Below, piece by piece: positions 43,116-57,275 of a stretch of 64,000 nt of DNA; position 1 is the first letter of the stretch, and each line of letters opens with the position of its first letter. Location of the stretch: assembly GCF_019703515.2 (NCBI RefSeq), contig NC_059362.1, positions 45,475,826 to 45,539,825 of the forward strand, given 5' to 3'. This stretch comes from Myxocyprinus asiaticus (taxonomy: Eukaryota; Chordata; Actinopteri; Cypriniformes; Catostomidae). Both the position numbers and the translations under genes were made by a program. Under the pieces are notes generated by a model. That model ran no database searches, had not been told where the DNA came from, and saw only the letters and a list, made by a program, of their open reading frames with translations.

Positions 43116-45594
43116 ATGGCGACAAAACACACATTATCCCTGATACTCCTTGGACTATGCATTAGCTCTCAAGTTGTGAAATGCACCTTAGTGTGTTCAA
43201 TTAACGGCTATAGTGCTGTCTGCATAGATAGGGGTCTTCATCAGGTGCCAGAGCTGCCCGCATATGTAGATAATGTGGACTTAAGTAACAACAACATTGC
43301 TGAACTCAATGAAACATCCTTTTCTCGTCTTGAAGGTCTACAAGTCCTCAGGATGGAGCAACAAACACCAGGACTTTTGATTAGAAACAATACATTCAGA
43401 AGACTCAACAATCTAATATCTCTTCAGCTGGGCTACAACCACATGCTTCAATTGGAGAAAGGAGCATTCAATGGATTATTCAACCTTCAGATTCTCTCTC
43501 TCACACAGTGCAGTTTAGACGACTCCATCCTGTCTGGTGACTTCCTCAAACCTCTGGTGTCTCTTGAGGTGCTTGTCTTGCGTGATAATAAAATAGAAAG
43601 AATCCGGCCGGCCCCGTTGTTTTTAAACATGAGAAGTTTCCACATACTGGATCTCTCTCGCTTAAACGTCAAGAGTATCTGTGAGGAGGACCTCCTCAAC
43701 TTTCAGGGTAAACAGTTCACTCTTCTAAAACTGTCCTCAGTGAGACTGCGAGAGATGAACGAGTACTGGTCAGGATGGGACAAGTGTGGAAACCCATTTA
43801 AGAACATGTCTATAACTATATTGGATCTGTCTAGAAATGGCTTCGCTGTTAACATGGCACAGCGGTTTTTTGATGCCATCAGGGGTACCAAAATACAAAG
43901 TCTTATTCTCAGCTTTTCAATCTGCCAAAATCCAATATTTCTGGGACAAGATCAGATCTGGAACAAATGACATTAGCCCAAAACAAGATCAGCAAGATTG
44001 AAAACAATGCATGGTTGGGTATGACAAATTTACGAAAGATAAACCTGTCCAAAAACGTCCTGGGTACTATTGATTTGAAAACATTTTTGAATCTACAGAA
44101 GCTTGAGGTACTTGATTTGTCTTATTACCATATATAGATGCTTGTATATCAATCATTGCAAGGGCTCCCAAATCTACACAGTCTAAATTTAACAGGAAAT
44201 GTTCTCAAATCTGTACATAACCTGGCAAGCCTTCCAAACATTGAGGAGCTCTACTTGGGAGACAACAAGTTCACAACGCCGATCTGCATTTCAACAAATT
44301 AACTTCCATGTCAGATCTGTACACAATGCTACAGGAATATCCTCAAATTGTGGAACTCGTTTTCCAAGGTAATGCATTTCAGAATTGTTATAATAAGAGA
44401 TTTGTCATGCTTTCACACAAACTACAAATCCTTGATCTTGCAGTTACAGGTCTGGAGCTTATCTGGTCAGAAGGAAAATGTTTAGATGTGTTTAACAATC
44501 TTCATCAGTTAGAACAGCTCTCTCTACGTTCCAACTTGCTACAGTCACTCCCTAAAGACATTTTCAAAGGCCTTACCCCTCTGATCTTTTTAGATTTGTC
44601 CTTCAACTTTTGAAGTACATCCCTAATGGTATACTCCCTAAAAGTCTACAAACTCTTAATCTCAACTTGAATTCCCTTCATTCTGTCTTTAGCACCCTCA
44701 CTTACATCAGCCTTGAACAACCTATTCCATTGTGATTGCAACCCAAGAGATTTCCAAAAGTGGCTAAATCAAGCCAATGTCATCTTTGTGCACCTGGTTG
44801 CAAATGTGACATGTCCTGAGGATCAGTACATGGTTCCTGTGTTGACATCAAACATACAATGTGAGGATGACGTGGAAGAGAAGACTACTGAAAAACTGAG
44901 GCTTGTGCTTTTCATCTGCTGTGCCACATTGATCATATTACTCACGACCAGTGCCATCGTTTACGTCCGTAGTCGTGGCTACTTCTTCAAGCTTTACAAA
45001 CAACTGATTACCAAACTTGTGGATGGAAAGCGAGAGGATCCTGAACCTGACCAATTCTTGTACGATGTGTATCTTTGCTTCAGTTCCAATGATATGAAGT
45101 GGGTGGAGAGAGCACTGTTGAAGAGACTCGACTCTCAGTTTTCCAAACAGAATGTGCTCCACTGTTGCTTCGAGGAGCGAGACTTCATACCTGGAGAGGA
45201 CCATCTTTCCAACATGCGAAACGCTATCCAGAGTAGTCGCAAAATACTCTGTGTGGTGTCTGAACATTTCCTGAAGGACGGCTGGTGCTTGGAAACCTTC
45301 ACCCTGGCAAATAATAGGATGGAAGATGACCTTAAGGACATTCTGGTGGTGTTGGTTGTGGGGAACATACCCCAGTACAGGTTACTGAAGTACAAACAAG
45401 TGAGATCTTACATTGAGAACAGAAGATACCTTCTTTGGCCCGATGACAGTCAGGACTTAGAGTGGTTTTATGACCAACTTTTACATATAATCAGAAAAGA
45501 CACCAAGGTTAAGCAAATAAAAGCTAAAGGAAAAGACAAGCAGGTTGAAACAAAACCTGAAGCAGCACATGTTCATGCAGACACAGCAGTGTAA
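43116..45594 (+). pseudogene. tlr5: Toll-like receptor 5, tandem copy B, broken in the LRR region
   Basis: Same plan as copy A, with ATG 10 bases after a splice acceptor, signal peptide, LRRs, membrane helix and TIR. The frame is open for 284 codons to a TGA at 43968-43970, following a net loss of about 112 bp relative to copy A. Further lesions are a TAG at 44135-44137, a loss of about 40 bp near 44275, a one-base loss giving TGA at 44611-44613, and a two-base loss near 44715. From 44713 the LRR cap, membrane helix and TIR are open to the stop at 45592-45594. The first and last parts are almost identical to copy A; the middle is only loosely similar. It could still make a secreted LRR fragment. 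Confidence 0.88.
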
Positions 45595-46354
45595 TTTTGA
45601 TAATGTATGAAACACATGATGAACTGAAGGATATTCAGCAGCAGTCCCTCATGTGGACATTTTGTAAGTACAAATGCTTTTAGGAGATTATATATAAGGG
45701 TCAAGTTAGTTTTGTCCTTATTAATCAGACTGATATGAATTCACAATGGGTCAAAAGAAGGTCCGTTCCACTCCTAGATCATCAAACGATGATCAAATGT
45801 CTTGTTTCTTTACTTGTACACACTTACAGAGTTATTGAACTCTTGACTTTTGTCCCTTGTTGCCTTTTGTCTATTTTAACCATTAAAATAGTTGATTTTA
45901 TATATATTTAAAATATGATTGATCTAACATTTAACTACTGTATATTAAATGTAACTATTGATTTAAATACAGATTCGACAATCTACTGAAATTCTGTTAG
46001 TCTTTTTTATAAAACCTTATGGTTCATTGATCGTGTGCTGATTTTAGACACATCAAAGTCTTTGGAGACTGTTTACTGTAACATTACTGATCAAACTGAT
46101 AAGACTAAACCATCTCTCACTTATTATTAGACATGAGCTTTATAGTAAATATGTCAAACTATATATACATATAAATCGGATGATTAATAGTCCTATATCC
46201 AGTGGATGCGCTTGATAAATTTCATAGTACAAATGTCTAAGATTTCTTCAGTAGCTGGAGTGTTTTTGTGAATTGCATGTTTTCTGTCACTGAACTTTGA
46301 TCTTAAGCAAACAGTGTGTAAGATACACTTGTTCTACAAAAGTCTATTAACTTC
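45595..46354. other. tlr5 copy B 3' flank
   Basis: The beginning matches the 3' flank of copy A (GAAGGATATTCAGCAGCA). The rest is AT-rich without recognised features. Confidence 0.5.
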
Positions 46355-46836
46355 AAGGAATATTCTGGGTTCAATCCAAGTTAAGCTCAATCAGCAGCAT
46401 TTGTGATATGTTTATTAGCACCAAAAATTTTGACTCGTCCGTGCTTTTCTTTAAAAAAGCATAAACTGTGGTTACAGTGAGACACTTACAATGGAAGTCA
46501 ATGGGGCCAATTTTTGGAGGGTTTAAAGGCAGAAATGTGAAGCTTATAATTTTATAAAAGCACTTACATGAATTCTTCTGTTAAAATGTGTGCATTATTT
46601 GAGCTGTAAAGCTGTTCAAATCATAATTTTTACAGTCATTTTAGGGTTCGTTGAAATAACATCGTCATGGCAACGAAGCTGTAAAATTGGATATAACGTT
46701 AATATAACAGAAGCGGTTAGTAAGTGATTTTATCACACTAAAATCATGTTAACACACATATTGTTTACGTCTTGTGTCTATACTTTTGAAACAGTTTACG
46801 GTTTGGCCCCCATTCACTTCCATTGTAAGTGTTCAC

Positions 46837-46840
<4 letters not shown>
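46355..46840. mobile_element. Partial copy of the TTAA MITE
   Basis: Homologous to 30958-31650 (shared GGGTTCAA, TTTGGAGGGTTTAA, TTATAATTTTATAAAAGCAC, GATTTTATCACACTA). It lacks the CACTG-ended insertion and breaks off at a long A-tract. Confidence 0.7.

Positions 46841-46874
<34 letters not shown>
46838..46874. repeat. Poly(A) tract, 37 bases
   Basis: A pure A homopolymer at the broken end of the MITE copy. Exact length may be unreliable in assembly. Confidence 0.85.
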
Positions 46875-46875
<1 letters not shown>

Positions 46876-49424
46876 CAAAGAAAATTCTGTCATTGTGCTT
46901 ATTTACACATCTTTGTACAACCTTTAGGCAGCTTTTCTATCTCTATTATTCATTATATATTGTGATATATTAATTAATAGTTATTAACTTTGTGTGCCTG
47001 TGTACTTATTGGACATACTGGAAATATGTGGTATTTTGTGGTTGTCATTATGATATATTGGTGACCTCACAATGTCATCCGGCCTAATTTCATGTGCAGA
47101 TCCCGTCATTTTAATAATGCACACTACATTAAAGGCAACACAGCAAAGCTATTATTAACACGCTCTAAGCTGACCAAAGAATGACCTTTAAATTTTAATT
47201 TCCTGCTTCTTTTGAAAAACAAGATCATAAACCACTATTTCAAAACACAGGTAAAGTTACATATATAACTGACCTTATAACCTTAAGTTGAGTGTCACTG
47301 ATATGAACAAATACATGATGGTTTTTCTATTCCTATCATGCTTTACTGACTGAATGATATTACATGGCAATTCCACAATACATACAAATATGCATTACAT
47401 TTACAGCATCTTAGAAATTACTACAAAAATAAGTCTAAATGAATAAAACACCTTCTTTGCTCCTGACAAGGTTCTCAGCTCTTGCAGATTTCTATCGATA
47501 CAAACACTGTTGACCTGTTTTCTATGTTTGACAGTACAAAAAGCTTGACATAATACAAAAATGAATGCATTGTTAAAAAAGTTTATTTAGTTTTATTCAA
47601 AACACGCAGTAGTATGAATTTTAGATGTGGTAACTAAAGGTCAGTGAAATGATTACTGAACATTCATCTTTAGTGAGACATTTGTATTTGTATTACAAAT
47701 GACATATCTCTATAACACTGGCATACCTCAAATTAAAGTATTTTCTTACCTTTAAGGTAAATATTAATATTAAAGGAATACCACCTTTCTTTTTTCTGTT
47801 TTCAAGGGGATGTGTAAATTGGCACATCATGTTGAATCAATCATACTGCGATAAAAATCAAACATTGTGTGTCCAAATATCACCTATTTCAAACATCTCG
47901 TACTTTTTTAAAGTCAACATGAAATGGCAATCACAACCTATTTTACCAGTGCAGTGTGCTGTATTTCTGAGTGAAACAGGACATTCAAAAAGGTGAAAAA
48001 AGACAATAGTAGCTTGAAACAATAACTAAATAGCTATTTGGCTATTGGTTAACGCAGTTTTACCCACACACATGGCCTTTGTGCAGACAGTCGAAAGGAA
48101 AGTTGCTGGCAGAGCAAATTATCGTATTTTAATGAATTATGAAGACGAGATTTTTTTTACCTCCCGAGACCCCTGCGTGCTTTTTCCATTCCCTTTTTTG
48201 ATTTGTAAATATTAGCCCCAAAGATACATGCAAAAAAATAAACCAAACAGTTTTCCTAATAATTTATGTCCACATATGTGGACAGTGGGACTAAGTTGTG
48301 AAATTTTAAATACATCAAATGTTTTATGGATGCATCCATTAATTCTCAATATAATAATGCACAGACAGTTAATCTAGGATATTTGAACTGAAACTGAGCA
48401 TACAGTCCACGTATGTGGTCATTGTGTTTATAAGCATGCCATTTCGCCATAAATTGCTCAAACTTAAAAAAAATGGCATATCGGATGAAAATAGAGACTC
48501 TAATATTTTGACTCAAATAAGTTTCAGTGTAAAAACTAAATTAGGTTTCTTACCAGATGTAGTTTTGTTGATGTTTCTCCCAAACACAAACTCCTCTGTG
48601 ATCGACGCCATATTGTTTGATCACATGACTCTGTACGTTGAAAGTTTAACCCTTTACTGACAGCTCAGAGTCTCCTGAAGAGAGATCAGTTGGTTTAAAT
48701 GAAATAAATTTAAGCGTTGCATATATAGAAGCCAAAACGTAATGTCCACGCAGGTGTACGCGGGGTCTCAGGGGTTTAATAACGTGCACTGAGAATATTG
48801 CCCAGGAATTTGTATAGAAGTAAATTAGGTTAAAAAAAAATTCACGTTGACACTAAAAATAATTTGACTTTAAAAGTGAAACACAACGCAAAATTCTGCT
48901 AAATGCTTTTTGCACTAGGATATTTCCACCAAATATTTCTAACAATCAAGGTATTGGCACATTTTAGAAATTAAGACAATGGAAGGTTGTAATATATGTT
49001 ATATATATATATATAAATAATATTCATTCAGTCCTTTCTTAAGAATGATTATGGATACGATACACAAAAAATCCACTTCACATCACCGACACAAATGGCA
49101 CACTTGTTTCAACAAAATGTTTGTGATGCAAGTTATGTCACTGTCTCATATTTAAAAAGCATGTTTAATAATGACAGGACAATGCCTAGCACTCCTAAAA
49201 AAGACATTAGAGATCAACAGATGTATTTAAGTGTCCAATAAATAATTGCTTCCTTTCTATTTTTTCAAAGAACAATCTAAACATCTCACGTAAGTATGAA
49301 TGCCTGTTAACTAAAATGTAAGCTGATGGCGCCATTTATCGGTCGAAATTAAACAACTAAAAACATATTAAAAAGTGTGCATATTAGTAATTGTATTTAG
49401 TGTTTCATTGTAGTATTTGGGGAA
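46875..49424. other. Intergenic; tail of the tlr5 duplication
   Basis: Holds the conserved block 47046-47160 and weaker copy A similarity to about 47550. The remainder is AT-rich and non-coding. A (TA)n tract lies at about 48999-49013. Confidence 0.5.
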
Positions 49425-49642
49425 TATTGATTAGTTCACCCAAAACAGACAATATTGTCATCACTTATTTATTTGCATATTGTTCTAAAACCGTATGACA
49501 GGAGATGAGGAACACAAAAAGAGAAGTTAGGCAGAATGTTAACAGTAACCAATTTTTTATTACAACTTTTTTCCATACAATAAGAGTGAATGGTCAGCCC
49601 CTAAAATTCTGCCCAACATCTCCTGATGTTTGGAATTATATA
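49425..49642. mobile_element. MITE left part, split by a Tc1 insertion
   Basis: TTAGTTCACCCAAAACAG followed by GTCATCACTTATTTA resembles the left end of the foldback MITE family; the opposite end (GACGACAGATT...ACTATCCCTTTAA) appears at 51284-51317, on the far side of the Tc1 element. Confidence 0.55.
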
Positions 49643-51277
<1,635 letters not shown>

Positions 51278-51322
51278 TAATAAATGACGACAGATTTTTT
51301 TTAACTATCCCTTTAATTCACA

Positions 51323-52684
51323 TGTGTATTTGGCAAAAGTGTTTTTCTTTAGTTTATAGTGAAATAGGTTTTTTTTTTCTGCTGTCGTGACTCAATTTCT
51401 GTGAAATCCTGAGGCAAATGTAATGTTTGCTCACTGCAGAAGGTGGAGATTTTGGCTGCCTTTCAACCACCAAAGAAACTGGAAGGAACTGAGGACTTTG
51501 AAACAATGCAGTCAATCAGCCTTAAAAATAGCCATCACAGAAACTACTGGAGTTTACTTGTAAAATTATTTAAAACTTTACAGGCGAAACGTTCAAATCA
51601 GCATCAACAAACTGCATGACTCAAATACATACACGACACACACACATACAAATATATATATTTATATATACACACACACGTTCATATGAAATGTATAGGA
51701 AAATAAAGTGTGTTTTTCTGTTTCCATTTAAAATTGATGGCTTGTGGCTAGACGTGTGAAAATGTAAAAAAACAAAACAAAAACTAAAATAATGACAATA
51801 CCGCATGTAGGGCAAATTTATGCCTCTTTTAACCAGACTTCGTGTACAAATATGAACGAGTCATGAATGCTTTGATGGCTTGATTTCGTGTTAATATTCA
51901 CATATACATAAGTGTCATGAATCCACCAGTTTTCTTTTTTCTCCCACTTGATTGCACAGAAATAAATGTCAACAATATGGTAATATCTCATTCAAGGGAT
52001 GGTGAGCTACGGTTATTCAGTGTCAAATCAACCAAATTTAAAAAACTTCCCCTTCCCTGTTATTTTAGATTTTGTAATCCTTTTTCTGAATAAACATTAT
52101 TGATGATCAAAGCTGAAATATTAAATGCCATGGATAAATATTTACTGAGTAATCCATTAATTTGAGGGGTGTCAATGACAATTTTCGCCTATGATTTTGG
52201 TTCAAAACTACAGGTAAAAACAAAATAACCTTAGACAGGTGGCAGCATTATTATTTAATTTTTACACAAAGATATGTAGGTCTAATTGTTGCATTATATG
52301 CCAATGGTGTGAGTCAAAAATAAATAAAAAACACTGTGCTGTTTTTTCAAAGTTGGAGTACCTGTAATGTTTTTTTTTTTCTATATTTTGCCTTAAATCA
52401 TAGGCCCAAAATTGTCACTTTGACCCCCCCTTTGGGAAAATATTGGATTACGGAGTAAATATTGATTAATGGCATTTTATATTTTGGCTTTTATCATTAT
52501 TTATGCAAGCATTTCACCAGAAAAAAAAAAAGATAAACTAAATTGGTTGAGTTGACACTGAATAACCCATTTTCAGAAAATGCCATTTCTGTCATTTTGT
52601 TTCACACCTGTATGAAAGCCATACAAAACAACACAAGAAACTGAGGGGACTACCCCATTAAATGCCACTTTTTCCTTTCAAATA
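51323..52684. other. disp1 3' flank, probable 3' UTR
   Basis: Non-coding sequence downstream (minus strand) of the disp1 stop. Contains an (AC)n/(TA)n patch at about 51637-51678 and a T-run at 52371-52380. No clear minus-strand poly(A) signal was fixed. Confidence 0.4.
51637..51678. repeat. AC/TA microsatellite
   Basis: Mixed ACACAC and TATATA dinucleotide tract. Confidence 0.7.
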
Positions 52685-55600
52685 TTAGCATAAACTCTCA
52701 GATGAGGCTTTTGAATGAATGGCAATAGTAGGCACGCTGGTTTTTGGCTTGTGATACTCTACAGAATTGCACTTCGCTTTTACAGACTTCTTAAAACAAC
52801 TAAATATTTTGGGAGAGACGGGCTCCACCCTTTCATTATTGTCTTTGCTATTCTGATTGCATTTGGCACTTTCTTCCGGCACGACTGGAACATGTTCTTG
52901 AGTCTCACAACTGTCCTGTATCAAAACACAAGTGCCATTTACTTTTGTTTTTACATGGTTCCATGGTAGCTTTTGAGGGCTCTGAGAACTTAACACTTGG
53001 TCCCCTGTGTCATGATTAACTGTACAGACTTTAGTTGAGTCCGTTGTTGCACAACACTGAATGTGAGCTGGTAAGCATAAGCTTTCCGGTAAAGGCGAAT
53101 TCAGGCCACACGCCCTAATATTGGACTCGTCTTGCACTGACGTATCCGACAACATTGCCTGATGCAAAAGTTGCACGGCATGCATGTTGTATCCACCAGG
53201 AAAACACCTGTGATTGGCCTGCCTTGATGTTGGACTTTGCGAGCAATGATGGATGTGACCACATTTCATGTAACAGTCATTGTTCACCCAGTCCCGTGTG
53301 GACTGAGGGTTGTGTCTCACATGTAAGTGATTGGTTGCTAACGGTTTACATTGGGTTTCTTCAGATTGGTTGCAGTGATTGTATTGAGCTCTTTGTTGGT
53401 CTCTTATATACCGAGGCATCGAGTTTTTACAGCTGCATCTTGTACTGTACGTGTACGGATGAAGATGTTGAAGTTCTGTACCTGGTAAGCCATTATCAAG
53501 GTCATGGATTGGTTCTCTTGGATCAGCGTTGGGTGCACATAAGCTTGCGTGATGGGAAACTCCATTGTGCAATTGCGTACATGCTTGCTGGTCTTCATTG
53601 GTGGCTTTTTCGTAATTTCTGATGTTCAGCGCCAATGGCTCAAGCTCGTAATGTTCAAGTCCACCCTCTCCTCTTGAGTTATCCATCTGGTACTTGCTTG
53701 TGTAGCAAAGCTTGCCTTGGTTCTGACTGGATTGAGTTTCAGGTATGTGCTCCGCGAAAGCATAACACTGGAGTTTCTTTGGCAAAGGAATCTGTCCACA
53801 CGTGCCCTGAGGACCAAGACAACGACACATGCATTGAAAGAAAAACGTTGCAAAGGCCCAACTAATGCACATGATCAGCATCAGGAAGGTGCCGAGTTGG
53901 GTGTAGGCCAGAACTGTGGAGGGCATCATCATCGCGCCAGCTACAAAGGTGGTGAGGGCTGCCATGGCTATAGCCGAGCCCATTCTGCTCAAGGAGAAGA
54001 CCACCTTCCCTTCTCTGTCTGGTTCTGGTGCTAGGCGATACGCTATGCCGTAATGGACGGCAAAGTCCACAGATAGCCCTACAGCAACCGAAATGGTCAC
54101 CGACTCAAGCACATTCAGTTCCCAGCCCAGAAGCACCAGTGATCCAACTGTGACAAATATGGTTCCAGCAATGGAGATGATGGCGTAGAGACTGATGATG
54201 ATGTTCCAAGTGGTCAGGAGCATCACACTGAAGGCTACCACCACCGAGAGCGCCATAGCAATAAGAGTGCCATCCGACAGGCTGTCCTGAAGGTCGTAGA
54301 ATTCCAGGTTGCTTACAAACCACCCATAGCTGAGTCCATCAGGAGCATCCCTCAGTTCCTCCTCAATCCAGGCATCCACTTCTTTGTAAAACTGATGCAT
54401 CTTCTCATACGCCAACGTGAAATGGTAGGTACTTTGAAACTCAAGTACAATTGCTCTAATTGTGTCGTTGATGTCGAACCTTGGACCTGGTGTCTTGCTG
54501 TCGAGGTGGTAGATGGTGCTTCTGTCGAGCTCCATTATGGCCCGTTTGATGCACAACTCAAAGACGTCTTGTTTGTAAGGGAATGTAGACTGACTACAAC
54601 AGGGATAGACTGGAGCTTCATCGCAGTCTTGGTTCTCCATCCATTGCTTGAACGTCTCCATGAAGCAGCTGGTAAAGTCTTGCTCCTCAGATTGAAAAAC
54701 AAAGCTTTGGTTCCTCAGCTTCTGGCAAAAATTGAGAATCCACATCTGACTAGCAGGATTAGAGATGTTGAAGGTCGTGTCAAGAGTCAGTTTACCCTTG
54801 TTTTTGGGGTTCAGGGGATCTCCATTGTCAACCGGAGTTACTCCCCAAATGATGGTGATTGGCATGTGGAGGTCTTCTCCATGGTTGACGCGTTCAAACA
54901 TGAAGAGTTTTTTGTACTCTGCGTCATAGCGTTCGAATGGATGCGAGGAGCGGAATACTTGAAATTCGGACAGCTCAAGAGATGGAAGTTTCATCTTTGG
55001 GTTCACACAAACAACATAAGCACCGCCCACTGTTATGGCCATGAACCACAAGAGCCACAAGTAGCGCAATTTTATCACAATGCAAGGCAATACTTTATCA
55101 AAGAAAATCCCAGAGGCCTCTGAAATAGCAAAAAGACATTTGTTGACTGTCTGGCACAGGTTTGTCCAAAACGTTGTGTTGCCAGATGTCTGCTGGTGTT
55201 GTAACCGTGAACAGGTGAAGAGGCTGACCAGGTATCGCTCATGTAGGACCACCACAGCTGGCAGCCAGGTGACCATCAGTATGTAGTTAACCAAGATAGC
55301 AGTACCTGCATACACGCCGAAGCAGCGAATGGCAGTGATGTTGCTCACGTAGTTGGCATAGAAGGCAGCAGCCGTCGTGAAACTGGTCACAAACATTGAA
55401 AGTGCTGCATGCTGAAGCGTGACACTAACGGTCTCTGAGAGCTCAGAGTTGGGCTTGTCCAACTTTGTGTAGTTCCATACGTCGCAAAGCACGAACGCAT
55501 CATCAGCGCCAATTCCGACCAGTATGATGAGCGCAGTGAGATTCATAAAGGGGAAGAAGTCAAAGTTGAAGACCACACGGTACAGGAAGTATGAGACGAT

Positions 55601-56227
55601 TAGCGAACTAATGATGGCAAACATGGTCATAAGGGTTATAAACACTGATCTGGTGTAGACACACATGACCACTAACACTATTACGATAGCTATTGCAGGG
55701 TACATGGTATCTGTTAGTAGATAGTCTTGAAACAAATTGTGTTTGATGCCAAATTCGATTCCCGTGATGGTTGTGATCCCATCAGACGAGTTCCAGTTCT
55801 CAAAGTTGTCCAAGTAAATGTTCATCATTGTTTCTCCTTTCTCAGTTGGAGAAAACAGCATGCTGTATTTCAGGTTCGGTGGAAGGTAGTCCGTGTTCTT
55901 TGGATTCAGGAAGTCTTTGTCCACCAAAAAGTGAAAGATCTGATAAACAGCGTTGTATTTTGTACACTTCCGAGGCACGCTGCCACACTTCAGGTCCTTC
56001 TTGCGGGTGTTAACGTCCCAGCACTCTGGGCCAAGAGTGCCGTTGTGATAATACTTGGCACAGGAGCGCAGGATCTTTAGAGTATGTGAAACATCACGCT
56101 CTGTGATCTTATGACAGGAGGACTTGTTTGTCAAGACAGCTATGTAGTTCCCGAGCGTCCAGCTTGGACAGCAGGAGGCAGCAGTGGTGCGCTGACACAA
56201 ATCCAGATACTGCGGATGAGAACGAAC
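52685..56227 (-). CDS. disp1: Dispatched homolog 1, large 3' exon
   Basis: The 3543-base exon encodes 1180 residues. DISP1 is a 12-pass RND-family membrane protein related to Patched that releases cholesterol-modified Hedgehog from producing cells. This exon covers the rest of extracellular loop 1 (CQRT...[13 protein letters not shown]), the sterol-sensing segment with [12 protein letters not shown] (about 55495-55515; Asp pair in transmembrane 4), the second extracellular loop, the second half of the channel with [13 protein letters not shown] (about 54065-54085; Asp of transmembrane 10), and a long Cys/His-rich cytoplasmic tail ending SSESLC. Both GxxxD motifs are preserved. The exon begins with GTTCGTTCT after TTTCAG. 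A TTG-type start in the intron is not used. Confidence 0.95.
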   Translation of the reverse strand, partial: VRSHPQYLDLCQRTTAASCCPSWTLGNYIAVLTNKSSCHKITERDVSHTLKILRSCAKYYHNGTLGPECWDVNTRKKDLKCGSVPRKCTKYNAVYQIFHFLVDKDFLNPKNTDYLPPNLKYSMLFSPTEKGETMMNIYLDNFENWNSSDGITTITGIEFGIKHNLFQDYLLTDTMYPAIAIVIVLVVMCVYTRSVFITLMTMFAIISSLIVSYFLYRVVFNFDFFPFMNLTALIILVGIGADDAFVLCDVWNYTKLDKPNSELSETVSVTLQHAALSMFVTSFTTAAAFYANYVSNITAIRCFGVYAGTAILVNYILMVTWLPAVVVLHERYLVSLFTCSRLQHQQTSGNTTFWTNLCQTVNKCLFAISEASGIFFDKVLPCIVIKLRYLWLLWFMAITVGGAYVVCVNPKMKLPSLELSEFQVFRSSHPFERYDAEYKKLFMFERVNHGEDLHMPITIIWGVTPVDNGDPLNPKNKGKLTLDTTFNISNPASQMWILNFCQKLRNQSFVFQSEEQDFTSCFMETFKQWMENQDCDEAPVYPCCSQSTFPYKQDVFELCIKRAIMELDRSTIYHLDSKTPGPRFDINDTIRAIVLEFQSTYHFTLAYEKMHQFYKEVDAWIEEELRDAPDGLSYGWFVSNLEFYDLQDSLSDGTLIAMALSVVVAFSVMLLTTWNIIISLYAIISIAGTIFVTVGSLVLLGWELNVLESVTISVAVGLSVDFAVHYGIAYRLAPEPDREGKVVFSLSRMGSAIAMAALTTFVAGAMMMPSTVLAYTQLGTFLMLIMCISWAFATFFFQCMCRCLGPQGTCGQIPLPKKLQCYAFAEHIPETQSSQNQGKLCYTSKYQMDNSRGEGGLEHYELEPLALNIRNYEKATNEDQQACTQLHNGVSHHASLCAPNADPREPIHDLDNGLPGTELQHLHPYTYSTRCSCKNSMPRYIRDQQRAQYNHCNQSEETQCKPLATNHLHVRHNPQSTRDWVNNDCYMKCGHIHHCSQSPTSRQANHRCFPGGYNMHAVQLLHQAMLSDTSVQDESNIRACGLNSPLPESLCLPAHIQCCATTDSTKVCTVNHDTGDQVLSSQSPQKLPWNHVKTKVNGTCVLIQDSCETQEHVPVVPEESAKCNQNSKDNNERVEPVSPKIFSCFKKSVKAKCNSVEYHKPKTSVPTIAIHSKASSESLC

Positions 56228-56909
56228 CTGAAAGACCAAGCGTGAAAAACAGTGAAACACCAGCACACATATTTCCTACATGACATTTATTCCACTGTAT
56301 GAATCTGCAACTGATATAATTAGGGTTATTACAGTTAAAAATCAACTATTACAAAGAAAAAACTGTGAAACATTAATATCATTAGCTAAAATAAAAATGA
56401 AGAAAATCTACATGTGCACTAAATATAGATGTATAACACTCGTATTTTCAATAAATGTTGGATGCTCCAAATGAATTAATCTCTCATATTGTGGTGTATT
56501 GGTATTTCTGGTAATATTGGTGTATTCTGTAAAAAATTACCATCCATCTACATAAGAACTTTCATTGGTTGTTTTCATGGCAATCATGCAGGCGGCTGTT
56601 TGACCAAATCATAGTGCGCTTGTTGCATGTTTTGATTAAGTGTTGTGCATGTCATCATAACAGAAATGCTTTATGATGCAATGATATAAGAGAATGTTAT
56701 ATGCAATGGTATAAGGGAAAACTAAACCCAACACTGAAACGAGCCAATTCTGAAGTTAAAAACAAAATAAGAACTATACATGAACAATTAAAACGAAACT
56801 GGAATTAAAATAAAATGCCAAAATGCAAAATCTAAATAAAAACTAGTGACATTTTCAGAACTATAATAACCCAGGGTACAATTTAATTTAGCAAAACAAC
56901 AGTACGTAC

Positions 56910-57007
56910 CCGTGTATTGTCAAAATTGCACATGGATTTTATGGCCTGTATATTCCACAAGTTCTTCCCCTCCGCAGAGGCAAATACAATTCTGGAATAA
57001 CTGTCAC
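56910..57007 (-). CDS. disp1: disp1 exon, extracellular loop 1
   Basis: 98-base exon: acceptor CAACAG before 57007, donor GTACGT from 56909. Starts with two bases of a split codon and encodes [19 protein letters not shown] followed by [13 protein letters not shown], matching DISP1. Ends in phase 0 and joins VRSHPQY of the large exon. Confidence 0.93.
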
Positions 57008-57177
57008 CTGTTGAGAGACAACATTTGGTAGTTAAACACTAAAACCAGATGTCCTAAACCTTCCTTTATTGTCCTGCAGGTGGCACATTTGAGCTAATGT
57101 TGCCTTGTCTCACTTCTGTAGGATGCATTTTAGACAGACAGACAAACAGAAAGACAGATAGAAAAATAGAAACTAAC

Positions 57178-57275
57178 CCGGTACATCACAAAAGAAACTG
57201 TCTTTGCTGAAATCCCACTCGGCTTGTCTTTTCTTTCGGTCATAGTGATCTTCTGACCACCTGTCATCTTGGTGA
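57178..57275 (-). CDS. disp1: disp1 exon carrying the furin-type site
   Basis: 98-base exon: acceptor TTTCAG before 57275, donor GTTAGT from 57177. Encodes [20 protein letters not shown] then [16 protein letters not shown] is a basic furin-type motif at the place where vertebrate DISP1 is known to be cleaved in its first extracellular loop. Split codons at both ends join neighbouring exons. Confidence 0.93.

Noticed and set aside
46746..46973. Lysine-rich open frame
   Set aside because: It is a translation of the 37-base A-tract at the end of a MITE.
52685..56227. Patched or PTCHD protein
   Set aside because: [19 protein letters not shown] and the five upstream exon peptides match Dispatched-1 specifically.
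56228..56266. Start of disp1 within the frame at 56266
   Set aside because: These codons are intron sequence upstream of a TTTCAG acceptor; the upstream exons carry the real N-terminal continuation.
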